DNA of 64,000 nucleotides from the NCBI RefSeq assembly GCF_033958435.1, contig NC_134138.1, positions 79,470,298 to 79,534,297 of the forward strand, given 5' to 3'. Source of the stretch: Carettochelys insculpta (taxonomy: Eukaryota; Chordata; Testudines; Carettochelyidae). Made by a program: the position numbers and the translations under genes. The notes beneath the pieces are model-generated. The model saw only the letters and a program-made list of their open reading frames with translations, ran no database searches and was not told the DNA's origin. Positions 12,600 to 25,040 of the stretch are shown piece after piece. Positions within the stretch are counted from its first letter, which is position 1; every line of letters starts with the position of its first letter.

Positions 12600-13200
12600 A
12601 GAATAAGACAGGCCTCCCTAAAAACCTCATGAGAAGAATTAAAGAGTCCCGGTCAGAGCTTTATGGAGGGGTGCAAGGAGGGATGGTGCTCCATCTCCAG
12701 ACACATTAACAAGTTGTTCTGGGGACTCTGCCCTGTGTAGGTACAGCACCCACCACAGATCACACCCAATTGCCTTAGCCCATCAACAGAGGTGCCCTCC
12801 CTGCCATCTGAGTCTGGCTGCAAAATGTCCTGGGGTAGCAGGTGAGATCTAGAGTTGCAAAAAGTTCCTGGCTGTCTGCAAGACCAGCTGCTCCATTCAC
12901 CTTCTGACCAGTTATCCTCCTTCTTCTCCTCAACTACCATGTCTTCCTTGCTGTTGCCAGAAGCATCCTGAGGAATTTCTTTGGAGGTATCTACAGATTC
13001 TTTGGCTGGGTCACTCCCTAGAATCCCATACAGCTGCTAATTGGAAAGGCATATTTGTGGTGATGACCCAGCGTGGTGATGACCCAGCATGGCCATTTGC
13101 TTTCTTTGTTTTATGGTACACCTGCCTGAGCTCCTTTATTTTCATGCGGCACTACTGGGCATCTCTAGTGTATATTTTTTCCTCCATGCCTTGTGAGGTT
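12600..13200 (-). pseudogene. Myb/SANT-like transposon gene remnant
   Basis: Reading the minus strand from about 13170 downward gives a SANT-domain signature (CRMKIKELRQVYHKTKKANG) near 13100, then a degenerate YGILG block near 13030, and further down a tail with DGREGTSVDG near 12800. This order matches Myb/SANT-like proteins of Harbinger-type transposons, which run from the DNA-binding domain to an acidic or serine-rich tail. Stops and frame changes separate the blocks. The N-terminal part of the domain (the W-E-E-L region) is not visible. The copy is distinct from the H1-H3 family and nearer to SANT proteins with an AYxKTKEAN motif. Confidence 0.6.
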
Positions 13201-13550
13201 TTGGTTTATATGCCTACATTTCTTTTGCTGCTTCGTAGTTTGCCCACCACAGATTCATTCTCCCCACCACACATGCACACACAATAAGGTCATGGGTTTC
13301 CTATATGCTCCATGCTGGAACTCACCTGGGAATTCATGGCCAGAAGTGCTGCTAAGGTGTGCTGTATTCTTCTCTCACAATACTGGCCAAACAGAAAATG
13401 AAATTCAAATTTTCCCAGGCTGTTTCATGCACATCTGGAGAGTAGTGGAGCTGAAAGTGGTGGCCAGAGTGATCACACTGAGGCACTGTGGGACACGTCC
13501 TGGAGGTCAAGAATGTCAAATTTCACAATGCTCCTTCAACGCTACTCTGG

Positions 13551-14009
13551 GGCCTGGTCTACAGTAGGGAACAAAAGTTGATCCCAGATACACAATTCTC
13601 GCTATGCTATCAGACAGAATAGAGAGCTAGAATTGACCAGGATCCACTTTGTTCCCTACTATAGACTGGGTCTCTTTGGGCTCACGCCAACGTCCCTTTC
13701 TCCACGCGATAGCAAGAAATATGAGGGTTGATGGCTGATCCTGGAGAGATCCATTTTGTTTCATCTTCACATGTGACAAAATCAATCTCCAGCAGATTGA
13801 TCGTAGTATGTTTAACCCTCCAATAAGTATAGACATACCCGAAGGTCGGCCATGCAAGGTTGAATCTAGCATTACTCCTCACGAAAAGCAGGAGCACAAA
13901 AGTTGACCTTAGGAGCTCTTAAAGTCAATGGAATGGTTCCTGTCATGTAGACTGATTCCTTAGAAATTTGACCTGTCGCCTAAAACTGAAATCTAGTGTA
14001 GACCAGGCC
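13551..14009. mobile_element. Foldback MITE (GGCCTGGTCTAC termini)
   Basis: Starts GGCCTGGTCTACAGTAG and ends CTAGTGTAGACCAGGCC, a near-perfect inverted pair. The length is about 460 bp and no coding frame is present. The inner arms also pair imperfectly ('ccaggatccac' against 'gatggctgatcctgg'). I did not find a convincing target duplication. Confidence 0.75.
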
Positions 14010-16733
14010 TCCATCATTTCTTGATTTAAAAGCTTTTGGTATTGCTCATTCCAGAGCTCTTTGTTGGGTTTAGTATCTTTGAGAAGGACACTACCTTTTC
14101 AGAGGTGTGAGGCCAAATGAGCTTAGTCGCTAGGGGGTATTTGTTTCAGAAAAAAATCTTATGCATCTTGCATCTGTATTGTGTCATATAACTGATCACC
14201 TATATATGGAGAAATGGAAGAGATACATTAATGCAGATCTAAAATGACATCTCTAGATGTCGTGTGTGGGTGGGAGAGTGGGGGGGAATGAGGATCACCT
14301 GCTTCCCAAATGCTGTGGGTGAGAGGGACAAGGGCCTGGCCAAGAGCTGATAGAAGGACTAGCAGGGGTGAGGAGGGCTGGTGCCTGCACACAGGAGTCT
14401 GGTCCCCTTGCACTCACCAGCAGCAGCAGTAGGCAACTGGAGCAACACACCCCAGCTTGCTCCACCCTCGCACTCATTGTCAGGAAACAGAGTGACGTGA
14501 CCAGCGGAGCAAAGAAAACTGGAGCCACGTTGCTTCACTTGCCCTGCTGCTGCTGGCACTGGCCCCCAACCCCTGCTAGTCCCCTGAGCCACACTTCTAT
14601 AGGATGGTGAAGAGGAAGAGTGTGGGTGGAGCAAGGGGAGGGAAAGAGCAGGAAGAGGCAGGGCCTGCAGCGGAGTTGGGGTTGTCCCGGAGTGGAGGTT
14701 GTCCCAGACACATTGCTGGTGAACACCCCCCCGATTCTTCTTCACCAGTCACCCTGGTGATACCAATTAATATTCCATGGACAACCAGAAAGTGGATGGG
14801 TTAATTAAAAAAAAATCCAGGTACGTAGAAGAAGAAATCATTGGTGCAGTCTCTCTACCTCCCAACTAAATCCACATCTTAAGGTGTTTGGAACCAAAAT
14901 AAATGAGCTTTCTAAGGATGGAGGCTCTTGTGACAGATATAACAACCACATGAAGCACCTTTAATGGTCATATTATCTGTCTAAAACCTTGGTCCAGAGA
15001 GAGGAGAGACACAGATAGGTGATGGATGGCCTGAAACTCCTACAGGCATTCCTAGAGCAGTCACAGAATGAGTCAAAAGTGCAGTTACTTTGCACAGCTA
15101 CCTTCTGCAACTTGCTTCCGTCGAAATCCCTATTTTTTAATGAAGCCAACACCTGAAGTAAAAGGGTGCAAGTGGCAACAAATGAGCCGGTGGTAAGCTG
15201 TGTTTCATTTTCTAAACTGAAATACCCATAGAGAATGTTCATCAATTTATTACGAACAGTGGCCTTTACTCCAGCGGAGATCAAGCTTTGGCAACTGAAT
15301 TGGCATCTGGTCTTAAACACACTTAATGACTCGTCAGTTTTCATGTTAAGATAATTGGTAGAAATCTGATAATGATAAGTACATTTATATTATAAAATAT
15401 GACATACTGAGTAGCATTAAGTTGTCCTACACATGCCCATGATTTTGTGCTGGGTGACAGAAATTTTGGCCAATATTGACACTTGGACAATATCCTACTC
15501 TTACTAAAATTTCCATGGAGTCTGTAATGCCTGCATAGAAAACTACCAGTTTAAAGGTTTAATTAGAAAGATTAACACAATAGTATAAATGTGTGACATT
15601 ATTATTTGTGTTAGGTAGCATTCCGTATCCCCATTGTATGCAGATTCTATAAAAACACATAATTAATGACAGTCCCAGCACAAGAATTACAGTCTAATGA
15701 ATTTTTTCTCAGAAGCCTGAAGGTCTGATCTGACACTCCTAGGATTTGAAGCTGTAATTCCAAGGTGTCTAGGTATTTAAAACACTATGTTGAAGGCACA
15801 AAGCTGTTTCCTTTTAATATCACTGATGATACATGCACTATAATAATATTAGATAAACAGAACAAATAGTTCACCCACCAACTTCATTAAATAATAATGA
15901 CAGAAAAATAAGAAAAATTAAGACAGACATGGAGGGAAAGCACTAATCTACTATGCAAGCTCAAAAACTTGGGCTTCTTACCAAAAGAAGCTAGTCCAAT
16001 AAAAATACTATCTAATCCACATTACTGTTTGTCTTTACCCGGCAAATGAAGTATTAAATATGAAGTAACCAATGTTTCACCAAAAATATACAAAGAACCT
16101 AATGAAAAAAGACTTTTTTTAAAAAAATAAGGCATATGTTTTGAGCAGGCATTTTCTTTTGCTAGAATACTAATAAATTGCATTTTTAATTTATATTTAG
16201 TCTGGTGGTATGATCAAAACTTCAGCTGAAGTGCTATGGTTGCACAGCTAAGTAGCAGATCATCAGAAACAAATCCAGTTTGTTGCAATTGAAATACTCA
16301 TTCTAGATTGCACCTATTCCAAAAGTACAGCTGATTTGAACTGGAGTCAAGCTGGCATTAAATTAACTTGATTCAAATATAATGGAACAATATCACTTTA
16401 TAGTAACCTATTCCATTGGCTATTCTGCCATTAAAATTAATTCTTTCATTTCTCTTATTTTATGAAACACTGACTCATTTGCAATTACAGGAATCTAATT
16501 TAAAAGTTTTAAGCAAGAGTGATTATATTAGGCTTCCATATCAATGGCCTCACTGACAGCATGTGGTTGGAGTAAGTTTGGCTAACTAGTAGCTAATTTT
16601 GATTAGAAATAGCAGTGAAGACACAGCAACTCAGTTTTTAACCCGAGTTAGCAAATTAAATTAAAGCCTACAGGGGTGTTTGGGTCACTAACCTGAATTA
16701 AGAATACTCCCTCTGGCTTGACCCTGACTCTCA
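14010..16733. other. Non-coding interval, nothing recognised
   Basis: A GC-rich segment (14260-14760) carries overlapping open frames on both strands without domains. From 15350 on the sequence is strongly AT-rich. No gene or repeat boundary is supported. Confidence 0.45.
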
Positions 16734-19140
16734 GGCTGTCTAGACTGCAAGGTTCTGTCAACAAAATGGACATTTTGTTGACAAAACCCAGGGAGCCTCC
16801 AGATCGCAAACCACGTTCTGTCAACAGTAAGTCGACAGAAAGAAGCGCTTTTGTCAACAGCCGTACCCCACTCCCCACGAGGAAGAATGCCACTGTTGAG
16901 AGAGATCTGTCAACAAAATGTGGGTCTGGACATTCAGAGGGTGCTTCTATCCATAGAAAAGGCCACCAGGATGCTGCAGGGGTGCCCTGGCAGACACCCT
17001 GTGCACAGCAATCAGAACTCTATGGTTCCTGCCTCTGGCACTCCTAGAAGCTGCAGGGAGCGTGGGGAACCCCGTGGCAGGAAACTGAGAGCACAGAAAC
17101 AGCAGAGCTACCATCTGCAGTCCCCCATGTCCTTTCTGAGAGAGTTGCCCCCAAAGCTGAACAGGAGAGAGCAGCCTCAGGGCTTCCAGGAACCTCCCCA
17201 AGTGCTCCTGGTCTGGCCCAGCGATCGTGGCCTTCCTGGATCTCTGGGCTGAGGAGGAAACCCTCCAAGACCCCCAGGCCAGGCACCAAAACACTGAAAT
17301 CTATGGCTGCATGGCTGAGGCCCTGGCTAAACCCCCACCACACCCTGGAGCAGGTCAGGGCCAAAGTTAAAGAACTCCGGCAGAAGCAAGTCCAGGCCTG
17401 CAAACTCGCCTCCTGCCCTTACTACAGAGAGCTTAGCGGCATCCAGAGAAGGGGGGGCACCTCACCCCCTTGCCTGAACCTCAACACAGGGCTCAAGGCA
17501 TCCCTGTTGGAGCAGGAGCCTGTGGAGGAGGGGGAAGCAGCAGAGGCCTAACCCCTGCAGGAGGCAGACTGCAAAGCCAGTAGCCTGGTCCTGGTGCTGG
17601 ACACCCTCTGAACTTGGCAAGGGTCCCTCCAACGAGTGTCCTGTGCATCACACACCCACGGGTGTGGGAGGCAGGCACAGACAAGGTGTGTACCATCTAG
17701 ACCCAGCAGACAGCCCCAGGGCATGGGCGGTCTTCTGCTGCCAGGTTCATGGGAGGCCAAATGAGCCTCAGGCCCTGGGATGAGGGTCCTCCCAGTCCCT
17801 GCCATGCCTGGAAGCAGACTAGCCACAAGGCCACTGGCCTGACCCCAGATGTACCAAGAAGTGTGGCACATGGAACAAGGGCATGTTTGCAAGCGCAAGG
17901 CAGCACCTGCTACCGTGGGCAGCGCTGCAAGCCGCTGGTATGTGAGCAGGCACCAGGGAAGGCTAGGCTGCTCCCAGCTCATCTGCCACCCATGAAGGTA
18001 CCCCTTTGTATACAGACACTCCCTTGGCCACTAGCCCATCAAGCACAGGGAGGGCGTGCAGTGATCAGCATTGTCCCTGAGCCACTGCAGAGCACCCATG
18101 AGGCAGGGCCTGCTGTGCGGGCCACAAATGGCTTTGCTACCAGGACATCCCCATCCCTTGGCATGAGGAGTGTTGGTTGCTGCTCACAGTGGGGGGGCAG
18201 GGCTGTATGGGCAGCACTGCATGAATGACTCACCATCTCTCCACCTTGTCTTCCTTACAGATGGACCTACACTGATCAAAGGGTGGGCCACCCTGATGAT
18301 GCCATCAGGCTGCACCACAGCCAGAGGAGTCAGTGGAAGGTCCATGGAGACCTGATGCAGGAACACATCGCAGTCCTCTGTGACGTCCATGGGACCATGG
18401 AGTGCTGTCGCAGGATGGATATGGAGTGGTAGCTGTGGGCCTGGGACCAATTAATGTCCCACTGTGATGCTGTCACCAGCACCTGGTGGGACATGCTGTC
18501 CCAGCTGCCCATGGCCAGCGCTGCTGCCCTGCACCCCATTACCCTCCTGCAACGTGTCCTGGACCCTGTCTGCTTCCCTGGGTGATGGCCATGGCCCCTC
18601 CCCATGATTCCTAGGACCCCCCCGTCAGCCCTGAACCCAGGCTCCCTCAGTCCCCCATCCACCAAGACCCTGCCACGGCCTCTGGCCCCCCCAGTCCTCC
18701 CCACTTCCCCACCCACCCAGACCCCACCACAGCCCCTCCTCACCCATACAGACCCCTGGTCCTAGCCCCAGCCCAGACCCAACCAGGGCCCTGAACATGC
18801 AGCGAAAGGGCATCTTGCGGCTGATGCCACTCAGGGTTCCACTCCCCCCTCATGTTTGCAGACCTCCAAACTCCCATGTTCTGAAGCCTTCACCCCTTGT
18901 CCCAAGCCGCACCCATACAAGTTCTGAGCACGAACCCGTCTGAACCCCTTCTACAGAGAGTGTACATAGTTATGTTGGCATGTCACTTCTTTGTAAATAG
19001 TTTGTAATTGCACAATTTTTTTCAGTAAAAGCCAGTTAATTGTTGACCACCCATACATCCATTGTTATTGTGCAGGGGTTGGGGAGGGGTATGGGGTAGA
19101 GGGGTCATGGTGGGGATGGGTTAGGCATGTAAATAAATAC
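16734..19140 (+). mobile_element. Partial Harbinger-like element, SANT-gene half
   Basis: The left end GGCTGTCTAGACTGC resembles the termini of the other Harbinger-type elements, followed by subterminal 'tgtcaacaaaa' repeats. The SANT-gene remnant follows (17227-17551). Further on, a frame near 18400-18530 encodes a hydrophilic tail with tryptophans, and an AT-rich segment (18950-19140) carries 'tgtaaatag' motifs like the mid-element region of H1-H3. No transposase half or right terminal repeat is visible, so the copy seems truncated. The right boundary is approximate. Confidence 0.55.
17227..17551 (+). pseudogene. Myb/SANT-like DNA-binding gene remnant
   Basis: Reading across two frames gives AFLDLWAEEETLQ, then IYGCMAEALA, VRAKVKELRQKQVQACKL and CPYYRELSGI, in the same order as the SANT domain of the H1-H3 genes (LLGLWSEEEVLQ, AFARLADGLA, VRSKVKELRQGY, CPFYRELRDIL). 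The sequence is more diverged than H1-H3 differ among themselves, so it is a separate family. Stops and a frame change interrupt it. It probably bound element ends as a transposase partner before decay. Confidence 0.7.
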
Positions 19141-19367
19141 ATCTTTTTATGATCATCATGAAAGCATGCCCTTAGCCTTATTTTATTTTACAGCTGAAGG
19201 TGCAAGCTTTTTAAATTCTACCTTTAAGCAAAATAGACAATTTAGGGCACAAGTTTCAGTCTTTCCTCCATTTTTGTGGCTCTGATTGCAACACTACAAC
19301 CTTGCCCATGTACGTACTTGATTTGTCACTCAACTGTCCAAGTGATCTAATCTGCAGGTTAAATATA

Positions 19368-19803
19368 GGCTACGTCTACACGTGCCCCAAACTTCGAAAT
19401 GGCCACGCAAATGGCCACTTCGAAGTTTACTAATGAAGCGCTGAAATGCACATTCAGTGCTTCATTAGCATGTGAGCGGCAGCGGCGCTTCGAAATTGAC
19501 GCGGCTTGCAGCCGCGCGTCTTGTCCAGACAGGGCTCCTTTTCGAAAGGACCCCGCCTACTTCGAAGTCCCCTTATTTCCATGAGCTGATGGGAATAAGG
19601 GGACTTTGAAGTAGGCGGGATCCTTTCGAAAAGGAGCCCCGTCTGGATGAGACACACGGCGGCAAGCCACGTCAATTTCGAAGCTCCGCTGCCGCCCGCA
19701 TGCTAATGAAGCGCTGAATATGCATTTCAGCGCTTCATTAGTAAACTTCGAAATGGTCATTTGAGTGGCCATTTCAAAGTTTGGGGCACGTGTAGACACA
19801 GCC
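19368..19803. mobile_element. Harbinger-type MITE with ATA target duplication
   Basis: Starts GGCTACGTCTACACGTGCC and ends GGCACGTGTAGACACAGCC, flanked on both sides by ATA. The arms pair over most of the 436-bp length, for example 'aacttcgaaatggcca' near the left end against 'ggccatttcaaagtt' near the right. The terminal motif is shared with the autonomous-type elements H1-H3, so their transposase is the likely source of mobility. That is inference. Confidence 0.88.
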
Positions 19804-19806
19804 ATA

Positions 19807-22059
19807 GAGATTAGTCAGTGGGAAAACTGGTTTTTAATTTTAGCCCATAGTAGCAAAAAAGGGCCAATATAGTATGAATCAGTATAGAATATCTATGTGC
19901 TTTAAAAATGTGTTCAGTAATAAAAGTCATAACCAAGCACAGTATCCTCACTGTCATCTTAAAACTCAGCAATTATCTCTACAGATGCTGCTTTCAGAAA
20001 GTGGGATAACACAACTCCCACTGAAAATCAAATATAAAGACTCCCACTGGGTCTGACTCTAAAATCTTTTATTTGTATCATGGGAGTCACAGATTCTTGA
20101 TTAACCTCCTGGTCACTTTTCAAAGATTATCATCCAATGTGCCATCCTGCGCAAAGGACCCGCTACATTCTAATATGCTATTGATTCCAGTTGCTGTGAA
20201 GGGCAAGCCGAGGAAGTTTTAGCAACCATTCAAAATAGTTCCAACTCCCGCAGATCTCTCTCAGATGCCCTGACTCACTCTTTTTGCCACCACACAGATT
20301 ATAGATCTTCAGGCTATTTTTGTGGAGCAGCAAAGAATATCCCCTTGCAGCTGACACTACCAGCCCAGGCCAGCTAGTGGGGGAGAATCTGATCTGTTAT
20401 GTAAGTGGAGAAAAGGCGTAATTCTGTCCAAGCCCTTACTCGGGATTTACACTTGCATACAGTCTCTGGAAGCAGAATCTGACCCATGAGTTCAGAATAG
20501 GGAGTGAGCAAATGTATTTTCTCCGGTATCTGTCAGAGACAAAAGGTGTATTAAAAAAAATGTTTGCTCCTCCACTTTTCCCGGTATTCTGGAGGTTCTC
20601 TCCCTTGTTGCTAATAACTTCCTCCTTTTGCATTAATATATCTTCCTGAGACTAGTGAGCTGTCTATTGCAGATTTGCTACTGCAAGAGCAGTCTGAAAG
20701 GGCAGTATGACATCATATGAAATTGGATACCTGATAAAGTACTCCTACTATGCAAAGGCAAGGCAGGGCAGGGGGCATAACATTGTCAGAATTTTCAGTG
20801 GCCAGCTGCCAAATACAGTCTGAGAAACATTTTCCAAACAATGTTAATGCTGGTGCAAATAACTAGAGACCAATGAACCAGGTTTTCACTTGCAGATCTG
20901 TGATAATACTAGATCCATCTTGCTTCCCCAGAAAGAAGATACCCAATTAGGTATGCCCTTAATGCTCTTTTATTAACGGTCATATAAAGAAACGGGGAAT
21001 TAAATAAAGTCAGGTGTTCTACTTTGTAACATCACAATTTTGTACTGTCATCACAAACAGAAAAACAAGTTAACTAATTAAAAATACCATTCTAACAAAA
21101 GCCAATAGAATTTTCCATGTTGTTGCTCTGAAGATGGCAAGAAAGACCAATACAATTAACATCAATAATGAGAGTGTGAATTCCTTTCTGCCGATGGTAA
21201 AATAATACATTCTTGCTCACTTCTGTTCACCTTTTTTTGTCATGCAAATTCATTATTCAAAAAAAATTGTTAAAGCCTTGCATCAAAAATGTAAAGGAGA
21301 TATAAGCAACATGTTTAGGTAGCACACAAAAAAGTCCATGGGAGCAGTTGTGTAGTAACTTCTGAGCCTCATAAAACCACTCATATAAAACTCTGTGTTA
21401 GTGAATAGTAAAGATGCCACATAAGTGGGTGTTGCACACGTTGTGAAAGCTTATGTATAAGGCTTCAGATTTGTTGAAGCCTTTCTTCGTTTCGGGTCAA
21501 GGAGCCCTAAAAATAACTAGTTTTTACAGTTCACTTTCGTTTGGGGTTGGTGCACTCTCAGCAATTTACTGACAGTAATTCATTAAACTAGGCTGAGCAA
21601 AGAGGGGGGCATGAAATTTCATAAGTGGGGCACAGTGCAATCAGCTGCTGGGTCTCAGGCTCATCTATCTCATTAAAAATGTTAAAATATGTTACTGGTT
21701 TTATGCATGTGTATCCACATCTATATACCAATTAATAAAGTTTTTATTTTTTACAAACATATTTCTCATACATGCCAAAAGGTTGTTTCTTTTTTTTTTT
21801 TCTCTCTCATGAACATAACTGCAATTTCTGTTGGTTTGTATTAGAAAGGTTAGGCAGGGCCCTCTTAATTACCGGGACAAAAAGCGGGGCTTGTTGTAAA
21901 GGATTTGCTCAGCCCAGCATTAAATAAGGCAAAAGCCATGCTGCTGAAAACTGATGCTCTATACCTTAAGCAAATGACAGAGATGGCATGGCCCTTCCAG
22001 GAAAGCTACAAATAAATCCTGTTGTAAAATCTTATACGTGACCAAATTTATGACTGCAC
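19807..22059. other. AT-rich non-coding interval
   Basis: No supported gene. A poly-T tract of about 15 lies near 21788. Other repeats may be present but are not recognised. Confidence 0.45.
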
Positions 22060-22494
22060 AGCTGTGGCCACACTTTGCAAAAATTTTGAAATGGCTGTGC
22101 CAGTGGCCAAACTGGAGGGTAATAATGAGGCGCTGAAATGAATATTCAGCACCTCATTAGCATGCTCCCAGCCGCGGCGCTTCAAAAGTGCCACGTTTCA
22201 CTTGCATGTGGCTTGGCTACAAGGGAGTCCTTTTTGAAAGGACCCCACACATTTCAAAACCCCCTTTGTCCTATAACTGATAGGAATAAGGGGATTTCAA
22301 TGTTGGTGGGGTCCTTTCGAATAGAACCCCCGTGTAGCTGAGATGCACGTAGGCAAAATGAGGCACTTTCAAAGTGCCACAGCTGGCAGCATGCTAATGA
22401 GGTGCTGAATATTCATTTCAGCACCTCATTAGTATCCTCCAATTTGGTCATTAGCATGGCCATTTTGAAATTTTGGCCAAGTGTGGCCACAGCC
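22060..22494. mobile_element. Harbinger-type MITE with CAC target duplication
   Basis: Starts AGCTGTGGCCACACTTTGC and ends AAGTGTGGCCACAGCC, flanked by CAC at 22057-22059 and 22495-22497. It is a long foldback of 435 bp with internal 'gctgaaatgaatattcagc' palindromes near both arms. The arm layout ('aatgaggcgctgaa', 'catgctaatgaggtgctg') matches the MITE at 19368, with TGTGGCCAC replacing TGTCTACAC. Confidence 0.85.
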
Positions 22495-22499
22495 CACAC

Positions 22500-23720
22500 G
22501 TGTAGAAAAGGATACGCATATTTCATACACATTACACTAGCTCCCTTTGCAGTTTGCTATTGCATTTTCATAAAGTTATTTTAGAATCCATTTTTATTTA
22601 ACATTCTCTCTTCTACAGAGAGCTGTACAAAATATAAAATTCCCAAAAATACATCATGGCAGTAGATTCTTCCTCCCCACCCCCTCATTCTTTATAATCC
22701 TATTATAAATTCTCCTGTAAATTTTGTGTATTGGGCATTTACATCTTGGGGTGTGGGGGAGCAGGACATGCTGTTAATAGCACAATGTTTCTTCCAAGTT
22801 TTAGCTGCCTATTTATTCTGTAAAACAGAACTTAATTAGGGCTAGTTCATAGCACCCAATATTATTGCAGAATGTTCCAGAGTCTATAATACTGGATTTA
22901 ACATGTGTAAAGTTAAATTAATTAAAAAAGTTTAGACCCTACTTATCTAAGAATGATGTCCAATTGCTAAAACTCAGCCATTCTAATTATCACAGTCATA
23001 TATTTCACATACAAAGCCTTATTATTTCTACAGATTTTATAGAATCTTGTTTTGATGAGGGGAAAAAAAACCCTCGAATGTAGGCAGGGACCGAGAGCCT
23101 TATACCATGTAGGAGTCAGACACATAATCCAATATTAACCTGGAGAACGCTGAGAAAGGCATGGAGTTGATACATGATCTCAGAAACCTTACCTGGGTTA
23201 TTAATTTAGCTGCCCAAAGTGACCATAGCTCAAAGGCAGAAATAAGGCTTGATTCTTCTCCTGCTGAAGTGAATTCTACTTTTCTTCTGACTTTTGTGGA
23301 AGCAGCATCAGTTGTTAACTTTCAGTGCCAACATGGGACATTACAGGGATCAACCAGCTATGCTTTGGTTATTGTTTTTAGGAAGACTTGTTATAGACTA
23401 TTGGTATTGGAATGCTGGAGCAAAATCAAGTCCTTAATGTCTGTTGCCAAACTTCTTATCTTTTTTATAAGATCCAACTTAATAGCATTATGCTGACGTA
23501 CCTAGCATTTCCAATTTTATTTCTCTGCTTTGTGAACTGTTTCTAGGTCACTGGCAATAATTATGTTTTGGAGATTTGATTACGTGTCCTGTCTTGTCAA
23601 TATTTGGGGAAAGCGCGCAAGTTACTTCCAATTATCACAAGTTAGATACCCTGGACTGCACACATCAAAACATTGTAAAGCTGAAGTAGTCAGCCCCATT
23701 GGCTAAACTAGTGGCATGAA
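22500..23720. other. Non-coding interval, nothing recognised
   Basis: AT-rich. A 111-codon plus frame at 23161-23496 has no recognisable domain and no splice context that I could support as an exon. Confidence 0.45.
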
Positions 23721-23724
23721 GCAG

Positions 23725-25040
23725 CTTTATACTCAGACCTTAAAGCCAGAAGGCACCATCATAATCATATGGGCTGACCTCCCATACATTGCAGGCCACA
23801 GATCTTCAACCACCCACTCCTGTAATAGGCCCCTAACTGACTGAGTTACTGAAGCCTGCAAGTTATAGAGAATTCACTATTTACTCTAGTTTAAACCAGT
23901 AATATTATTCTTGGATTTGAAAGACTTTAACAAGGTCCACCACCAAAAGCTCTTAAGCAAAGTAGTCATGGAAGAAGAAGGAAGTTCCTCTCATGGATCA
24001 GTAACTACTTAAAACACAGGAGACAACAAGTAGGAATAAATGACCACCTTTCTGAAAAAGAGATAGGTAAATAGGATTGTCTCCCAAGCATTTGTATTTG
24101 GACCAGTGCTGCTCAATATATTCATACATGATTTGGCAAAAGGGAAGAACACTCAGGTGGCAACATTTGCAGGTGATATAAAATTACTCAATATCATTAA
24201 GTCCAAAGCAAGCTATGAAAAGTCATGAAGGGAGCTCACAAAACTGTGAGACTGGGCAAAAAAATGGCAAATGAAATTCAATGTTGATAAATACAAACTA
24301 ATGAGCCTTAGAAAATATGATCCTTACTATACATAGAAAATGATGGGATCTAAATTAGCTGTTACCAGTCAAGAAACAGCTTGGTGTCATTGTGGATAGT
24401 TCTCATAAAATATCTGCTCCATCTTCGGGAGCAGTCAAAAAGCTAACAGTGCCAGGAACCATTAGGAAAGAGATAGATAATAAGAGTGAAAATATAATCC
24501 CACTATACAACCAACATCTGGAATACTGTGTGCAGTTCTGGTCTCCCCATCTTAAAAAATGTATGTTAAAAAAGGTATGTTAGAAGTGAAAACTGTACAG
24601 AGAAGATCAACAAAAATGATTAAGGGTATGGAATAGCTTCCATGAAATGAGATCAAGACAAGACTGGGATTTTTCAGACTGGAATATAAATGACTGGGGG
24701 CAGGGAAGAGGACAAGATAAGATGTCAGCAAAATCATGCATAGTGTGAGGCAGTTGAATAAGGAAGTGTTATTTACTTGTTCACCTAGCTCTGATACCAA
24801 GGGCCACCCAGTGAAATCAATAAGCTATACTTTAAAAGAAACAAATGAAGTGCTTCTTCACACAGTGCCCAGACAACTTGTGAAACTCGTAGCCAGAGGT
24901 ATTGTGGAAAACAAAACTGCAACTGGGTTCGACCAATGCCAGGTTAACTGGGACCGGGTTCAAGGGAGGCCCCAACTCAACCCAGTTACCAATATCATAA
25001 AACATTTAACCTTTACCCTGGGACTTAAATGCCCTCTGCC
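23725..25040 (+). pseudogene. CR1-like LINE remnant with reverse transcriptase
   Basis: The block at 23930-24300 reads, with stops and frame changes, as reverse transcriptase pieces: LDLKDFNKVHHQKLL, then FGPVLLNIFIHDLA, a degenerate FADDTKL box seen as FAGDIKLL, and KKWQMKFNVDKYK. The downstream part (24550-24700) carries RLGFFRLEYK, and from about 24840 a segment resembling the CR1 end region (a 'cttcttcacacagtg' block followed by 'cttgtgaaactcgtagcc'). A reverse-oriented CR1-type tail seems to abut at 23725-23925. The copy is old and inactive. Confidence 0.75.
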